From: JABCPE02 sp963519075
Lineage (GTDB): Bacteria; Bacteroidota; Bacteroidia; Flavobacteriales; Weeksellaceae
Reading direction: 5' to 3'
DNA length: 64,000 nt
Assembly (NCBI GenBank): GCA_963519075.1
Contig: CAUQMH010000002.1
Location: 1-64,000 of the forward strand
The translations under genes and the position numbers were made by a program. The stretch's first letter is position 1, and each line of letters starts with the position of its first letter. This document shows positions 52,022 to 61,110 of the stretch, one piece after another. The notes under the pieces are model-generated. The model saw only the letters and a list, made by a program, of their open reading frames with translations. It was not told the DNA's origin and made no database searches.

Positions 52022-52531
52022 TTACTTTTTATAAATAGGAACACTACTGCATGCCTCTCCAAACATCAGTGATTTCACCATTGGTTTTAGCTTCTGAACC
52101 AGCTCTACATAGGCATTGGTAGGAATCTCCACATCACTGCAACCTCTGATAAGAACTCTTTTGTCCTTATAATCAGAAAAATCAAATTTCTGAATTTCTT
52201 CATGAAACAAAACCAATTCCAGTTCATCCAGCGAACCAAAAACTATCTTTTTAGCAACACCTTCTAACTTAGATGTAAGTAAAAAATACGCCCAAAGCGG
52301 AACAATAGCATCTGTAGAACAATAAAGATAAACATACGCTTCTTTATAATCCTCTGGATTTATTTCTGAAATTTTTTGCCTAAAATCTGCTTCTCGGAGA
52401 ATCAATCCCTCGAAGAGAAAATCCTTCAAATCTATTCCTTTTCTTGTTCCTTTGGGAATTAAATCCGAAATATCAAAGTTAATCAATCCACTATTCGCAA
52501 CTTTATTTACAATTTCTCCTTGCTCTGACAT
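52022..52531 (-). CDS. DUF2480-family protein
   Basis: A 169-residue acidic soluble protein of a Bacteroidota-specific family. NKVANSGLINFDISDLIPKGTRKGIDLKDFLFEGLILREADFR at the N-terminus, YLYCSTDAIVPLWAYFLLTSKL in the centre and RGCSDVEIPTNAYVELVQKLKP near the C-terminus are the family blocks. It ends with LMFGEACSSVPIYKK, which has the conserved C-terminal Cys. Two or three conserved Cys (YCST, RGCSD, EACS) could bind a metal, but the function is unknown. It is divergent from lpxB. Confidence 0.88.
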   Translation of the reverse strand: MSEQGEIVNKVANSGLINFDISDLIPKGTRKGIDLKDFLFEGLILREADFRQKISEINPEDYKEAYVYLYCSTDAIVPLWAYFLLTSKLEGVAKKIVFGSLDELELVLFHEEIQKFDFSDYKDKRVLIRGCSDVEIPTNAYVELVQKLKPMVKSLMFGEACSSVPIYKK

Positions 52532-52580
52532 ATTATTTATTTATATTTGAGCAAAAATAAATCTTTTTTACTAAAACAAA

Positions 52581-53693
52581 ATGTCTAAAAAATATTATAT
52601 AATTTCAGGAGAAGCTTCTGGGGATTTACACGGTTCTAACCTGATGAAAGCCATCCTAAAAAAAGAACCTGATGCTGAGTTCAGATTTTGGGGAGGCGAC
52701 CTGATGAAAGAAGTAGGCGGAACATTGGTAAAGCATTACAAAGACCTTGCGTTCATGGGATTCTTGGAAGTTGTTTTAAATCTTAAAACTATTCTGAGAA
52801 ACATAAAATTTTGTAAAGAAGACATAAAAAAATACCCGCCAGATGTTCTTATTTTGGTGGATTACCCAGGCTTCAACCTAAGAATCGCAAAGTTTGCTAA
52901 ATCATTAGGAATCAAAGTGGTATATTATATTTCTCCACAGCTTTGGGCTTGGAAGGAAGGCCGCGTAGAAACCATCAAAAAATATGTAGATGAGATGCTG
53001 GTAATCCTTCCTTTCGAAGAGGATTTTTACAGAAAACATTCTGTAAAAGCTCACTTTGTGGGACATCCTCTTTTGGATGCGATTTCAAATCTAAACCCAA
53101 TTAACAGTCAAGAATTTAAGAAACAAAACAATTTAGACAGCAGGAAAATCATCGCATTACTCCCAGGAAGCCGAAAACAAGAGATAAGAAAAATGCTTGG
53201 TCTGATGCTCAGCATAACTCCTTATTTCAAAGATTATCAGTTCGTTATAGCAGGAGCACCTTCTCTACCAAAAGAATTTTATGATGAGTTTTTGACGGAT
53301 GATGTGCATTTCGTGTCCAATAAAACTTATGATTTGCTTCGTTCCTCCAAAGCCGCTCTGGTAACCTCTGGAACAGCAACGCTGGAAACCGCACTTCTAA
53401 AAATCCCAGAAGTAGTCTGTTACCGCGGAAGCTGGATTTCTTATCAAATCGCAAAAAGGCTGGTAAAGCACATTAAATTTATTTCTTTGGTAAATTTAAT
53501 CATGGATAAAGAAGTTGTTAAAGAACTGATACAAAACGATTTAACAACAGAAAACATAAAATCTGAATTAGAAAAAATCTTAAATCCAGAGCAAAGAGAA
53601 AAAATCCTAAACGAATACGAAAAACTAAACCACCTCCTCGGAGGTAAGGGAGCGAGTGAGTGCGCCGCAGAAATCATCACAAAACTACCATGA
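52581..53693 (+). CDS. lpxB: lipid-A-disaccharide synthase
   Basis: A 370-residue GT19 enzyme, normal length, that joins UDP-2,3-diacyl-GlcN and 2,3-diacyl-GlcN-1-phosphate to form the lipid A disaccharide. IISGEASGDLHGSNLMKAI (7-25) is the N-terminal signature, VDYPGFNLRIAKFAK near 94 follows, and LLPGSRKQEIRKMLG near 193 and VTSGTATLETALL near 257 are the C-terminal UDP-binding blocks. It overlaps comEC by 4 bases (ATGA). Together with the lpxD-lpxC-lpxA operon, the window holds most of the early lipid A route, with lpxH and lpxK elsewhere. Confidence 0.97.
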   Translation: MSKKYYIISGEASGDLHGSNLMKAILKKEPDAEFRFWGGDLMKEVGGTLVKHYKDLAFMGFLEVVLNLKTILRNIKFCKEDIKKYPPDVLILVDYPGFNLRIAKFAKSLGIKVVYYISPQLWAWKEGRVETIKKYVDEMLVILPFEEDFYRKHSVKAHFVGHPLLDAISNLNPINSQEFKKQNNLDSRKIIALLPGSRKQEIRKMLGLMLSITPYFKDYQFVIAGAPSLPKEFYDEFLTDDVHFVSNKTYDLLRSSKAALVTSGTATLETALLKIPEVVCYRGSWISYQIAKRLVKHIKFISLVNLIMDKEVVKELIQNDLTTENIKSELEKILNPEQREKILNEYEKLNHLLGGKGASECAAEIITKLP

Positions 53694-55465
53694 ACAAACA
53701 GCCTTTGCTAATTTGCGCCATCAGTTTTGGATTGGGAATTTTCTTTCAAGACAAATTTGATTTCCCTTTTTGGGGAGCGGCTGCCACATTAGTTTTAGGT
53801 ATTGTGGGCTTTTTAGCAGGATTTTTTATCCGAAATTTCTTTTTTGACAAACTGAAATCGGTGTTTTTGGTATTTTTGTTTTTCAGCATTGGAATATTTT
53901 TGCATTTCCTTAACTCAAATCATGCACAAAATTTTGATTTTGAGAAAAATAAAACAACTAAAATCGTTTTTCAGCTCAGCAAAAAACTGAACTCCAACGA
54001 AAGAAACAAACGCTATGAAGTTGAGATTCTCAATTTTGAAAAGCCCTTTTCGGCTGTAATTTCTATCCCGAAAGAACAGCAAGAACTTGATTTTCTGCAT
54101 TTTTACTCGGCTGAAGCTTATCTGAATCCCACCCAGAAACCACAGTACGATTTTCAGTTTGATTATCAAAAATATTTAGCTCGTCAAAACATTCATTATC
54201 AAGGCTTTATTCCTGATGAGATTTCATTCAAAAAGAAAGAATCCGTAAATTTCGCTGATAAAATAAAACAAAAACGACTGGATTTGCTTTTAAGAATAGA
54301 TAATTCCAGCCTTCAACCGCAGAATAAAGCGATTTTAAAAGGAATAATCCTCGCCGACCGAACGGAAATAGACCAAGAAATCATCAATTATTTCAGCAAA
54401 ACTGGCTTAATCCATATTTTGGCGATTTCGGGTTCTCATATGGCGATTATTTTCTTAATGATTTTATTTGTCTTAAATCCTATTTTTTCGGTGAAATACA
54501 GAAATATTCCGATTTATATTTCATTAGCAGCCATCTGGGGATTTGCGATATTCATTGATTATGGAAATTCTGTGGTGCGTTCGTGCATCATGATTACAGT
54601 CTATTATATTATGATTTTTTTGCAGAGAAAACCTAATCTTCTGCACTCTTTGGCTTTGGCTGGGATGATGATACTTTCTATTGATACTCAGCAGCTTTTC
54701 GATGTAGGTTTTCAATTGAGTTTCTTAGCGGTTTTTGGGATTTTTTGGCTATACAAACCTATCACCAACCATTATAAACCACTAAAAAACAGAGCGATAA
54801 GATTCATTCTAAATACTTTTTCTCTGAGTCTTGCCGCCCAGCTGACCACACTTCCATTGATATTATTCTACTTTCATCAGTTTTCTATAATGTCTGTTTT
54901 TATCAATGTTATCAGCATTATGGTATCGCAGGGATTTATTATTTTTTCCTTTATTGTTTCTATTTTGTTTGGAATAGAATTTACTCCCGATTGGCTTTTA
55001 GAAATATACGACTGGTGCGCGAGTTTTTTCCTAAATATGGTTGCTTTTTTCTCAAAAACAGATTTTAGTTTCGTGGAAAATGTTTCCATCCAAATTCCTG
55101 AACTTATTATTTTATTTGTGCTTATCTATTTATTGAGAAGTGTTTTTGAAAAACCGAATATAAAGACTTTCACGCGTTTTTCTTTCTTCATTTTGCTTTT
55201 TGTTTTTACAAGAATATTGACTAATTTTTATTTTTGGAAAAAGGAAGAAATACTGCTTCATTCTTTTTTTAAACAAAATATTGTTTCCTTAAAACAAGGA
55301 GACAAAGTTGTTTTTATCGTAAATGATGAGATGGATATGGAAAAAATTAATAACTTTGTTATAAAATCCTATATTACATCTAGAAGAATAAAAAATATAG
55401 AAATAAAAAAAGTAAAACCTATGACCAAGTTAAAAATAAACCAAACTATCTATGAAATAAAATAA
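53690..55465 (+). CDS. ComEC/Rec2-family DNA uptake protein
   Basis: A 591-residue integral membrane protein. I start it at the ATG at 53690; an earlier GTG lies inside lpxB. A DUF4131-type N-terminal region (about 1-190) is followed by the Competence domain with GLIHILAISGSHMAIIFLMILF (about 242-263) and DYGNSVVRSCIMITVYY near 290-306. The C-terminal beta-lactamase-like nuclease domain of full ComEC is missing; only about 120 residues follow the last helix. It would form the inner-membrane DNA channel for natural transformation. The short form is frequent in Bacteroidota. Confidence 0.88.
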   Translation: MNKQPLLICAISFGLGIFFQDKFDFPFWGAAATLVLGIVGFLAGFFIRNFFFDKLKSVFLVFLFFSIGIFLHFLNSNHAQNFDFEKNKTTKIVFQLSKKLNSNERNKRYEVEILNFEKPFSAVISIPKEQQELDFLHFYSAEAYLNPTQKPQYDFQFDYQKYLARQNIHYQGFIPDEISFKKKESVNFADKIKQKRLDLLLRIDNSSLQPQNKAILKGIILADRTEIDQEIINYFSKTGLIHILAISGSHMAIIFLMILFVLNPIFSVKYRNIPIYISLAAIWGFAIFIDYGNSVVRSCIMITVYYIMIFLQRKPNLLHSLALAGMMILSIDTQQLFDVGFQLSFLAVFGIFWLYKPITNHYKPLKNRAIRFILNTFSLSLAAQLTTLPLILFYFHQFSIMSVFINVISIMVSQGFIIFSFIVSILFGIEFTPDWLLEIYDWCASFFLNMVAFFSKTDFSFVENVSIQIPELIILFVLIYLLRSVFEKPNIKTFTRFSFFILLFVFTRILTNFYFWKKEEILLHSFFKQNIVSLKQGDKVVFIVNDEMDMEKINNFVIKSYITSRRIKNIEIKKVKPMTKLKINQTIYEIK

Positions 55466-55495
55466 AAAAATCCGAGAATTTGTTGGCTCTCGGAT
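55463..55495 (-). terminator. terminator of the candidate small RNA
   Basis: On the minus strand ATCCGAGA and TCTCGGAT form an 8-bp stem with a 10-base loop, followed by seven Ts. It points leftward into the end of comEC, so it serves a minus-strand transcript and not comEC. Confidence 0.8.
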
Positions 55496-55612
55496 CATGG
55501 CTAATAGATTCTAACATCTACTTTTTGACCAATAATGGTCGGGGATTCTAAATATAGTATTTCAAAACAGATTAAAAGAAATACTACAACTAAAAAAACT
55601 AATTATAACATT
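55463..55612 (-). ncRNA. candidate small RNA, about 145-150 nt
   Basis: The gap from comEC to porG has no reading frame, but its minus strand has a -7 box (TAATTTTG, 55618-55625), a series of hairpins and a strong intrinsic terminator at the left end. The hairpins are AGTATTTC/GAAATACT, GACCA/TGGTC, TAGAT/ATCTA, then the terminator stem. That arrangement is what an independent small RNA looks like. I do not recognise the family. It is not a tRNA or 4.5S RNA as far as I can see. Confidence 0.5.
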
Positions 55613-55617
55613 GGGGG

Positions 55618-55625
55618 CAAAATTA
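55618..55625 (-). promoter_or_regulatory. -7 box for the candidate small RNA
   Basis: The minus strand reads TAATTTTG followed by C, a good -7 match, 6 to 7 bases before the predicted RNA start. The gap from here to porG (55626-55829) otherwise holds only the porG promoter. Confidence 0.45.
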
Positions 55626-55770
55626 CAAAATTTATGCCGAAAATCATGTTTTTAATTTAAATTGGTTTTTAAAATTTTATATGTTATTGATTTTCAGAGA
55701 TAAAAATTTATTTTTCGTTTCTCAATCAATAATTTAATAGTATTTTTCGTTTTTTAACAATATTTAGACA

Positions 55771-55798
55771 TTGATAAATTAAAAAAAAGTTATATTTG
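55771..55798 (+). promoter_or_regulatory. promoter of porG-uppS-bamA-ompH
   Basis: TTG (55771-55773), a 17-base spacer, then TATATTTG (55791-55798) followed by C: an excellent Bacteroidota -33/-7 pair, 31 bases before the porG ATG. Confidence 0.75.
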
Positions 55799-55829
55799 CA
55801 AATTGAAAATAAATAAAATAATTTTAGAT

Positions 55830-56621
55830 ATGAAAAAACACATAACATTTGGATTGTTTACTTTGTGTATGTTTATGGGATTTTCTCAAAGACATGAAAT
55901 AGGAGTAAAAGGCGGATACTCAATTGTTGGAGGGGATGCTAAAAGTGTGATAAGATCCTTTCCTGATGCAGGAACAAACAGGAGAGTTCAACCTACATAC
56001 ATAGGTGCATTTTACAAAAGAAACCTAAACCCAAGACAGGGGATAAGAGTTGAGGGAGCATATAACATAGCTTTCTTTGACAATATTTATACAGGTGGAG
56101 TTAAAATGTCAAATGATATTTTAGAGGCGTCCGCTTTATTTGAATATGCTTTTTTCTCTATCAATGATGAGTTAAAGAAGGATGAAACTAAATTTAGTCC
56201 ATATGTTTTCGCTGGGCTTTCTGGAATAATGTATGATGCTCCAAACCTTACAACTACTGTAGGACAATCAAGTAGAGGATTTTTGATTTCTACTACATAC
56301 ACTGGTGAAAACATCCACAAAAAGAAAGTAACTTTAGGTATTCCTTTTGGTTTAGGTCTAAAATACAAATTTGGATATAACTGGGCTATCTTTGCTGAGG
56401 CTATGTTTAGATATACATTTACTGATAATCTTGATTATAGTAATCTTGATAAAATGAATCATACTATTAGATACAATGTTTCTCCTGCAAACCGTGCAGC
56501 TGCAGAAACTGCTCTACAACAGTATATGGATGGACACAAGGGTAAAGGTAAAGATTGGTTAAACTCTGTTACAATAGGTATTTCCTATGCATTTGGAAGA
56601 CCACCTTGTTATTGTAAATAA
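55830..56621 (+). CDS. porG: PorG-like type IX secretion outer-membrane protein (DUF6089)
   Basis: A 263-residue outer-membrane beta-barrel from the ATG at 55830 (signal peptide MKKHITFGLFTLCMFMGFSQ). An upstream in-frame TTG precedes the -33/-7 spacing and is rejected. The mature part starts RHEIGVKGGYSIVGGDAKS and has repeated barrel strands such as YIGAFYKRNLNPRQGIRVEGAYN and FGLGLKYKFGYNWAIFAEAMFRYTF. PorG anchors the PorK/PorN ring to the outer membrane. In Porphyromonas porG lies just upstream of uppS and bamA, exactly as here. The name rests on barrel type and gene order. Confidence 0.82.
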   Translation: MKKHITFGLFTLCMFMGFSQRHEIGVKGGYSIVGGDAKSVIRSFPDAGTNRRVQPTYIGAFYKRNLNPRQGIRVEGAYNIAFFDNIYTGGVKMSNDILEASALFEYAFFSINDELKKDETKFSPYVFAGLSGIMYDAPNLTTTVGQSSRGFLISTTYTGENIHKKKVTLGIPFGLGLKYKFGYNWAIFAEAMFRYTFTDNLDYSNLDKMNHTIRYNVSPANRAAAETALQQYMDGHKGKGKDWLNSVTIGISYAFGRPPCYCK

Positions 56622-56628
56622 AAAATAA

Positions 56629-57378
56629 ATGATATCTGTAAAAGAAAAGTTAAATTTTGATAATCTGCCCAAGCATGTTGCCATCATTATGGATGGCAAT
56701 GGCAGGTGGGCAAAATCACAAAATAAAGAAAGAACTTTTGGGCATAAAAATGCCATAAAAGCTGTAAGAGAGGCTATCAGTGCTTGTAATGAAGTGGGTA
56801 TTCCTTATCTTACGCTTTATACTTTTTCAACGGAAAACTGGAACAGACCAACGGAGGAAGTAGATACACTTATGAATCTACTTTCTTCTACATTGTTACA
56901 GGAGGCTAAAGAGATTTTTTCAAAAGGAATTAGAATCCGTGCCATAGGAGATTTAGAAGCACTACCAGAAGATGTAAGAAATCAGCTCTATAATATCATG
57001 GAGCTTACTAAAAATAACACCAAAGGAAATCTTACACTAGCTTTAAGCTATGGTTCACAAAAAGAAATACTAAATGCTGTAAAAGAACTGTGTAAAAAGG
57101 TAAAAAATGGAGACATTGATGAAAACTATATTGATGAAAAACTTTTTGAACAGTATCTATATACCAAGGAAATTCCACCAGTAGATTTACTTATTAGAAC
57201 AAGTGGAGAAGTTCGGGTTAGTAATTTCCTGCTATGGCAAATTGCTTATGCAGAGATGCAGTTTATAGATGTTTTATGGCCAGACTTTACCAAAGAAACT
57301 TTTTTCCAATGTATTTTAGACTATCAAACTAAAGAACGCCGGTTCGGTAAAATAAGTGAGCAGTTAGAAAACAAGTAG
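56629..57378 (+). CDS. uppS: isoprenyl transferase (undecaprenyl diphosphate synthase)
   Basis: A 249-residue cis-prenyltransferase that makes C55-PP, the lipid carrier for peptidoglycan and surface sugars. HVAIIMDGNGRWAK (about 16-29) carries the catalytic Asp. YTFSTENWNRP near 65-75 and LIRTSGEVRVSNFLLWQIAYAE near 186-207 are the other conserved regions. Length is normal. It begins 8 bases after porG and is followed 28 bases later by bamA, so lipid-carrier supply is linked to outer-membrane assembly. Confidence 0.97.
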   Translation: MISVKEKLNFDNLPKHVAIIMDGNGRWAKSQNKERTFGHKNAIKAVREAISACNEVGIPYLTLYTFSTENWNRPTEEVDTLMNLLSSTLLQEAKEIFSKGIRIRAIGDLEALPEDVRNQLYNIMELTKNNTKGNLTLALSYGSQKEILNAVKELCKKVKNGDIDENYIDEKLFEQYLYTKEIPPVDLLIRTSGEVRVSNFLLWQIAYAEMQFIDVLWPDFTKETFFQCILDYQTKERRFGKISEQLENK

Positions 57379-57405
57379 TAAAAGTAGAATTTAAGAAAAA
57401 ATCAC

Positions 57406-59928
57406 ATGAATTTTAAAATATTGCCAATTATCCTTCTAATGGCATCTGCAACTCAGGTTCAAGGACAAATTACCCAAAAAGAGAATGCAACACAGATTTC
57501 TGAAAAACAAAGTGGAAGTTATACCCTTCAGGGAATCGTTGTAGATGGTGTGAAAAAATACACTCCTGAGCAAATATTAAAATTTACAGGTCTCTACAAA
57601 GGAGAAGCTGTGGAAATACCTGGGCAGAGAATCAGTAATGCAATCAAAAAACTTTGGGACACAAACTCTTTCTCAAAAGTGGAAGTTTATGTAGAAAGCG
57701 TAAATGGAGAACAGGTGGTTTTGAGATTTGCTTTACAAGATTTGAAGGAACTTAAAGATATTAAATTCACAGGAAAAGGCATTAAAAAATCCCAAAATGA
57801 AAAGTTAATCAAGGAAAATGACCTAAAACCTGGAACAAAAATTACTGAAAATTTAGTTTCTACACTTCAAAATAAAATCCCTCAACAATACATAAAAAAA
57901 GGATTTGCAGATGCTAAAATCAATATCCAAGAAAAAACAAACGGCGAAGACCCGAATTTGGTAGATTGGACCATTGAAGTTGATAAAGGGAAAAAAGTAA
58001 AAATAGAGAGTATCAACTTTGAAGGAAATGAAAATATTTCTTCCAAAAAACTTAGAAAAAAAGGATTTAAAAATACTAAACAAAAAAGATTTTTCGCGGG
58101 TATCCTTAAACCTTCTAAGTTAATAAAAGAAAAATACGAGGAAGACAAACATAATTTGATAAGCTACTATAACTCACTCGGTTACAGAGATGCTAAAATC
58201 ATTTCTGATACTATAACGAGAAGTGACAAAGGTTTCGATATCAAAGTAAAATTAGAAGAAGGTAAAAAATACTATATCGGAAATATAGAATTCTACGGGA
58301 ATACAGTTTTCTCAACAGAAACACTGCAAAGACTTTTGGGATACAAAAAAGGAGACATCTATGATGCTGTAGGATTTAATAAAAAAGTGGGAGAAGACGG
58401 CGGTAAGGATGATGATTCTGATTTGAAATCATTATACATGAATAGTGGTTATCTTTTCTCTAACATTACTCCGATAGAAAAGTCTGTGGAGGGAGATTCT
58501 ATCAACCTAGAAATCCGTATCACAGAGGGCGAAAGAGCTACTTGGAACAAAGTTACTTGGTCTGGAAACACTACTACCCATGACCATGTTATCCTTCGTG
58601 CATTGAGAACACGCCCTGGGAAACTTTTCTCTAAAAGTGACATCAAAAGAACTTATTTTGATTTAGCAGGGATGCAGTTCTTTGACCCTCAAAAAATCGG
58701 ACAAGAGATAAAACCAAATCCACAGGATAACACGGTGGATATCCATTGGACATTAGAGGAAAAAGGTTCTTCACAAATCCAGCTTCAGGCAGGATATGGT
58801 GGAAACACTTTCATTGGTACATTGGGGCTAACTTTCAACAACTTCTCTTTGAGAAAATTCTTGAAATTTAACAAGTTAATTCCTCAAGGGGACGGACAGA
58901 CACTTTCTCTACAAGCGCAGGCTGGGCAATATTTCCAGACTTATAGTGCATCATTCGTGGAGCCGTGGCTTTTCGGCAAGAGACCTACTGCTTTGTCTGT
59001 GAGTTTCAGCCACTCTCGTGTGAAATATTCTGACTACTATGGTACCCCTATGAAGTTAAACATTCTATCAGCATCTGTTGGGCTCAATAAACTTCTAGAA
59101 TGGCCAGATAACTATTTTTCACTTTATACAGGGCTTTCTTACCAGAGATATAGTTTTAATAATTATACATTCTATTTTGGGGAAGAAACTCTAACGCATG
59201 GTACAGCGAACAACTTTGCATTTAATGTAAGTTTGAGCAGAAACTCAGCTGGATATGACCCTATATTCCCTACTACAGGTTCTAATATAGAGTTGTCGGC
59301 TAAATTCACTCCACCTTATTCATCATTTAATAATAAGGATTATTCCACTATGTCTACTGCTGATAAATATAGATGGATGGAATACTACAAGATAAAATTC
59401 AAAGCAGATGCTTATAATGAAATTTTAGGTAAGTTAGTATTAAGAAGTAGTGCAGAAATGGGATTCCTTCATGGATACAATAAACAGCTGGGAGCACCTC
59501 CTTTTGAGCGTTTCTACATGGGAGGAACAGGACTCTACAGCGGTAGATATGATGGTAGAGAGCTTATCCCGCTTCGTGGATATGATGACCCATCTACATC
59601 TGGTGGAACATCTACGGATGTAACTCCTACTGGTGGTGGTATTTTATATAACAGATTTGCTCTTGAGCTGAGATACCCTATTTCTATGAACCAAACAGCT
59701 AAAATATACGGATTGGCTTTCGCTGAAGGAGGTAACACATGGAAAGGATTTAACACTTATAATCCATTCAAATTACAGAGATCTGTGGGTGTAGGTGTGA
59801 GAATCTATATGGGAGCATTCGGGCTTATCGGATTTGATTTTGCTTATGGAATTGATAAACTGCCTTATTCTACATCTAATTCTCCATCAGGATGGCAGAC
59901 TCATTTCTTGATGAATCAATCACTATAA
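57406..59928 (+). CDS. bamA: outer-membrane protein assembly factor BamA
   Basis: An 840-residue Omp85 protein that inserts beta-barrels into the outer membrane. Signal peptide MNFKILPIILLMASATQVQGQ is followed by periplasmic POTRA domains (about 45-430) with the typical F-x-G-n/t motifs (KFTGKGI, NFEGNENIS, EFYGNTVFS). The 16-strand barrel follows, with the conserved VRGY-equivalent loop as LRGYDD near 725 and the FxFAYGI-type end segment GLIGFDFAYGID. The C-terminal residue is not aromatic-terminal, as the chain continues to MNQSL. It lies between uppS and two Skp genes. Confidence 0.97.
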   Translation: MNFKILPIILLMASATQVQGQITQKENATQISEKQSGSYTLQGIVVDGVKKYTPEQILKFTGLYKGEAVEIPGQRISNAIKKLWDTNSFSKVEVYVESVNGEQVVLRFALQDLKELKDIKFTGKGIKKSQNEKLIKENDLKPGTKITENLVSTLQNKIPQQYIKKGFADAKINIQEKTNGEDPNLVDWTIEVDKGKKVKIESINFEGNENISSKKLRKKGFKNTKQKRFFAGILKPSKLIKEKYEEDKHNLISYYNSLGYRDAKIISDTITRSDKGFDIKVKLEEGKKYYIGNIEFYGNTVFSTETLQRLLGYKKGDIYDAVGFNKKVGEDGGKDDDSDLKSLYMNSGYLFSNITPIEKSVEGDSINLEIRITEGERATWNKVTWSGNTTTHDHVILRALRTRPGKLFSKSDIKRTYFDLAGMQFFDPQKIGQEIKPNPQDNTVDIHWTLEEKGSSQIQLQAGYGGNTFIGTLGLTFNNFSLRKFLKFNKLIPQGDGQTLSLQAQAGQYFQTYSASFVEPWLFGKRPTALSVSFSHSRVKYSDYYGTPMKLNILSASVGLNKLLEWPDNYFSLYTGLSYQRYSFNNYTFYFGEETLTHGTANNFAFNVSLSRNSAGYDPIFPTTGSNIELSAKFTPPYSSFNNKDYSTMSTADKYRWMEYYKIKFKADAYNEILGKLVLRSSAEMGFLHGYNKQLGAPPFERFYMGGTGLYSGRYDGRELIPLRGYDDPSTSGGTSTDVTPTGGGILYNRFALELRYPISMNQTAKIYGLAFAEGGNTWKGFNTYNPFKLQRSVGVGVRIYMGAFGLIGFDFAYGIDKLPYSTSNSPSGWQTHFLMNQSL

Positions 59929-59939
59929 AAGATTTAAAA

Positions 59940-60527
59940 ATGAGAAAATACGCATTATTTTTAGGAATAATTTTCATGTTTGGGGGATTTGTAGTATCTT
60001 CGGCACAGAAAATTGGCGTAGTGGATTCTGATTTTATCTTAAGAAGTCTTCCTGAATACAAGGAAGCTGATGAAAGATTTAATAAGCAGATAAAGTACTG
60101 GCAGATGCAGCTGGACTCCTTACAGTCAAACTACAATAAAAAGAAAGAACTCTTTGATAATGAAAGAATCCTTTTAGTAGGAGAACAGCTGAAAACAAGG
60201 GAAAAAGAAGTGGCTGATTTAGAGAAAAAAGTGCAGGCTCATTTGAAAGAAAAATTCACTGCACAGGGAGAAATCAACACATTCAGAGCCAAAGTAGTTC
60301 AGCCTTTCCAAGAAAAAGTGTGGAACGCTATCAGAACTATTGCCGAAAAAAATGATTTAGGCATAATTCTTGATAGAAGTTCTGACAGCAGTGTACTATT
60401 CACTGATAAAAGGTATGACTACACCAAGATGGTGCTGGATCTCCTGATGAGGGACAACCCAAAAGATGGAGAGAAGGATAAAGAAAATAAAAAGGAAAAA
60501 AATAATTCCAAGAAAAATAAAAAATAA
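59940..60527 (+). CDS. OmpH/Skp-family periplasmic chaperone 1
   Basis: A 195-residue exported protein from the ATG at 59940, with signal peptide MRKYALFLGIIFMFGGFVVSSAQ. The mature part begins KIGVVDSDFILRSLPEYKEADE, the Skp N-terminal strand and helix. A long coiled-coil (about 50-125) follows, then a second strand LGIILDRSSDSSVLF. The C-terminal tail is strongly basic and disordered (Lys/Glu/Asn-rich), which the second copy lacks. Skp holds unfolded outer-membrane proteins on their way to BamA, and bamA lies 11 bases upstream. Confidence 0.93.
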   Translation: MRKYALFLGIIFMFGGFVVSSAQKIGVVDSDFILRSLPEYKEADERFNKQIKYWQMQLDSLQSNYNKKKELFDNERILLVGEQLKTREKEVADLEKKVQAHLKEKFTAQGEINTFRAKVVQPFQEKVWNAIRTIAEKNDLGIILDRSSDSSVLFTDKRYDYTKMVLDLLMRDNPKDGEKDKENKKEKNNSKKNKK

Positions 60528-60551
60528 GAATATTAAATTTAATCAAAAGTT

Positions 60552-61055
60552 ATGAAAAAATCAGGTTTATTATTTGCATTCGCAATGTTTTTAATGTCTT
60601 TCGGAACAGTTAGCGCTCAGAAACTAGCAACTCTAGATGTTGCAGAAATCTTGAACCTAATGCCAGAGAAGAAAAAAGCAGACCAACAACTAGAAGCTTT
60701 CAGCAAAACTAAACAAGCTGAAATCGAAAAGCAAATGACTGCAGCTGAAGCTAAATTCAAAAAATACCAAGAAGAAGGCCCTAAGCAAACTCCAAAAGTT
60801 AACCAAGAAAGAGAACAAGAATTGCAAAAATTGCAACAAAATATTCAGCAAATGACTCAAGTAGCTCAGCAAGACTTAGCTAAAAGACAAGCTGAAGCAT
60901 ATGCACCTATCGAAAAGAAAGTGAATGATGCTGTATCAAAAGTAGCAAAAGCTAATGGTTGGGATTTTGTATTTGATACTAATACTGTTGGACTTATCTA
61001 CAGAGGTGGAGCAGATGCTACTGCAGCAGTAAAAAAAGAATTAGGACTTAAATAA
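60552..61055 (+). CDS. OmpH/Skp-family periplasmic chaperone 2
   Basis: A 167-residue exported protein with signal peptide MKKSGLLFAFAMFLMSFGTVSAQ. The mature part begins KLATLDVAEILNLMPEKKKADQQLEAF, followed by a Gln-rich coiled-coil (about 45-115) and a short C-terminal strand DFVFDTNTVGLIYRGG. It is a clear paralogue of the preceding gene but without the basic tail. It starts 24 bases after copy 1 and ends at a strong terminator. The two may form homo- or hetero-trimers. Confidence 0.93.
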   Translation: MKKSGLLFAFAMFLMSFGTVSAQKLATLDVAEILNLMPEKKKADQQLEAFSKTKQAEIEKQMTAAEAKFKKYQEEGPKQTPKVNQEREQELQKLQQNIQQMTQVAQQDLAKRQAEAYAPIEKKVNDAVSKVAKANGWDFVFDTNTVGLIYRGGADATAAVKKELGLK

Positions 61056-61077
61056 TTTTCTTAATAATTAAGACACA

Positions 61078-61110
61078 AAACCACTCAATATTGAGTGGTT
61101 TTTTTTAAAT
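61078..61110 (+). terminator. terminator after the second ompH gene
   Basis: AAACCACTCA (61078-61087) pairs with TGAGTGGTTT around ATAT, followed by a T run. It ends the porG-uppS-bamA-ompH-ompH transcript. Confidence 0.85.

Noticed and set aside
55463..55612. tRNA, 4.5S RNA or a tracrRNA in the comEC-porG gap
   Set aside because: No cloverleaf, no SRP core motif and no CRISPR repeats or cas genes nearby.
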